DNA of 22,070 nucleotides, taken from positions 1 through 22,070 of the forward strand of contig SYFN01000170.1 of assembly GCA_005800405.1 (NCBI GenBank), in the 5' to 3' direction. Below are positions 21,634 through 22,070 of the stretch, piece by piece. The notes under the pieces were generated by a model, which was not told where the DNA came from, did no database searches, and saw nothing but the letters and a program-made list of their open reading frames with translations. The number at the start of each line of letters is the position of its first letter. The stretch's first letter is position 1. The position numbers and the translations under genes were made by a program. The DNA comes from Burkholderiales bacterium (GTDB lineage Bacteria > Pseudomonadota > Gammaproteobacteria > Burkholderiales > Burkholderiaceae_D).

Positions 21634-21765
21634 ATTCTGGCACCCTGGCGTTTTACTGGCACGTGAATTGCCATGTCTGTCGCGGCGGGCGGAATGTCGA
21701 CAGCGTTGTCGATTTAAGCCTCATTAATTTTACGCGCGATAAATTGTTTTTTAGGGAGATGAAAC

Positions 21766-21945
21766 ATGCTCGAATGTTTGGTCATCGGGGACAGCATTGC
21801 GGTGGGTATTTCCCATTTCTGTAAGGAATGCGTCACCTACGCGCGCACGGGCTGGACTTCGTCGCAGTGGAATAAGCAATATCTTCAGGCTTTCAATGCG
21901 CAACTTCCAGTTAAAAGCCTAATCATTAGCTTAGGGAAGCGCTGA
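21766..21945 (+). pseudogene. SGNH/GDSL hydrolase, 5' fragment interrupted by an insertion
   Basis: The frame starts at ATG 21766 with a strong AGGGAG ribosome binding site seven bases upstream and encodes 59 residues. It opens with LECLVIGDSIAVGIS, an SGNH block I with nucleophile Ser10. It runs to KSLIISLG, exactly where block III (GxND) should follow, but there changes to KR and a TGA. A full member of this compact family would be far longer and carry block III and the DxxH block. The break coincides with TTAG/GGAAGCG (21931-21940), the kind of junction an IS5-family element makes. The original reading frame is lost from about codon 56; the remainder of the gene should lie to the right of the inserted element. 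It is the sixth SGNH-type gene of the window. Confidence 0.75.
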
Positions 21946-22070
21946 ACAAATCCCTTTTACAAGGAACTTTACTCAGCAATTTTTGAACTGCCTAATTTTT
22001 GGGCAATTATTTTAAAAGTTTGTTAAAAACGCTGCGAATTTATCCGCTTTAAGCGGATTGTTCCGCTGCA
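21935..22070. mobile_element. Probable left end of an IS5-family insertion sequence (continues beyond the window)
   Basis: The sequence GGAAGCGCTGAACAAATCC begins at 21935 and resembles the terminal repeats of IS5-group elements, which typically start GGAAGG/GGCTxx...GAA(C/T)AA(G/A)TC. It is preceded by TTAG, which fits the YTAR target that IS5 elements duplicate. Base composition changes at this point to strongly A/T-rich DNA. No transposase frame is visible in the 136 bases present, which fits a leader between terminal repeat and gene. The other end and the second TTAG are outside the window, so the call rests on the junction alone. Confidence 0.55.

Larger units (their letters stand above)
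21030..21765. other. 736-bp region without a confident gene
   Basis: This stretch holds the 5' side of the lytic transglycosylase gene, a palindromic repeat element (21100-21206), a GC-rich block (about 21360-21560) and an A/T-rich promoter-like block (about 21600-21650). Short open frames cross the GC-rich block on both strands, for example 21358-21600 on the minus strand (80 codons). None has a recognisable motif or ribosome binding site, and I do not support them as genes; they may be remnants of a lost gene. A hairpin TCGACA/TGTCGA (21697-21702 and 21707-21712) lies shortly before the SGNH fragment. Confidence 0.4.

Noticed and set aside
21358..21666. Small open frames on both strands (minus 21358-21600, plus 21463-21666)
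   Set aside because: No ribosome binding site, no recognised motif, and mutually overlapping frames in a GC-rich block. At best they are remnants of a lost gene.
1..22070. CRISPR array, tRNA or rRNA genes
   Set aside because: No evenly spaced direct repeats with unique spacers, and no cloverleaf or rRNA-like stretch, were seen on either strand. The only tandem repeat is the coding 48-bp unit at 860-1160.

Overview
The window looks like a chromosomal segment of a Gram-negative proteobacterium, probably gamma- or beta-. The grounds are a ThrH-type phosphatase, a 7TMR-DISM/PP2C sensor-phosphatase, moderate GC by eye, many cleavable Sec signal peptides, and the start of what looks like an IS5-family element at the right edge. 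No rRNA, tRNA, CRISPR array or phage module was seen. Most recognisable genes act at or beyond the inner membrane.

Region 1 (1-5714) is a mosaic of small units. It holds a two-gene secreted pair (an unrecognised periplasmic protein and a YDGSGRQIGR-repeat protein), a MobA/MocA-like nucleotidyltransferase, an NlpC/P60 (C40) peptidase followed by a CapA-like protein, a MESH1/SpoT-type HD protein that has lost most catalytic residues, and an MFS transporter. Region 2 (5842-9199) carries a 7TMR-DISM/SpoIIE-type PP2C phosphatase and a membrane-anchored alpha/beta hydrolase, both on the minus strand.

Region 3 (9299-20207) is the most interesting part: two divergent gene groups that look like O-acylation machinery for a cell-surface glycan. 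The minus arm reads: secreted protein (two frameshifts), MBOAT acyltransferase (in-frame amber), SGNH hydrolase, SGNH hydrolase, with the last three joined by 2-bp gaps or 4-bp overlaps. The plus arm reads: thrH, acyltransferase-3 fused to SGNH, DUF459-like SGNH, and an SGNH hydrolase that is a clear paralogue of the last gene of the minus arm. The three lesions all fall at the promoter-proximal end of the minus arm, while the plus arm is intact. This suggests that one acylation system is decaying beside a related, intact one.

Region 4 (20304-22070) has a membrane-anchored lytic transglycosylase, a 107-bp REP/BIME- or MITE-like palindromic element, and a sixth SGNH gene cut off after about 56 codons at a TTAG/GGAAGCG junction typical of an IS5-family insertion. 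All functional assignments are from motif reading. No database search was run.
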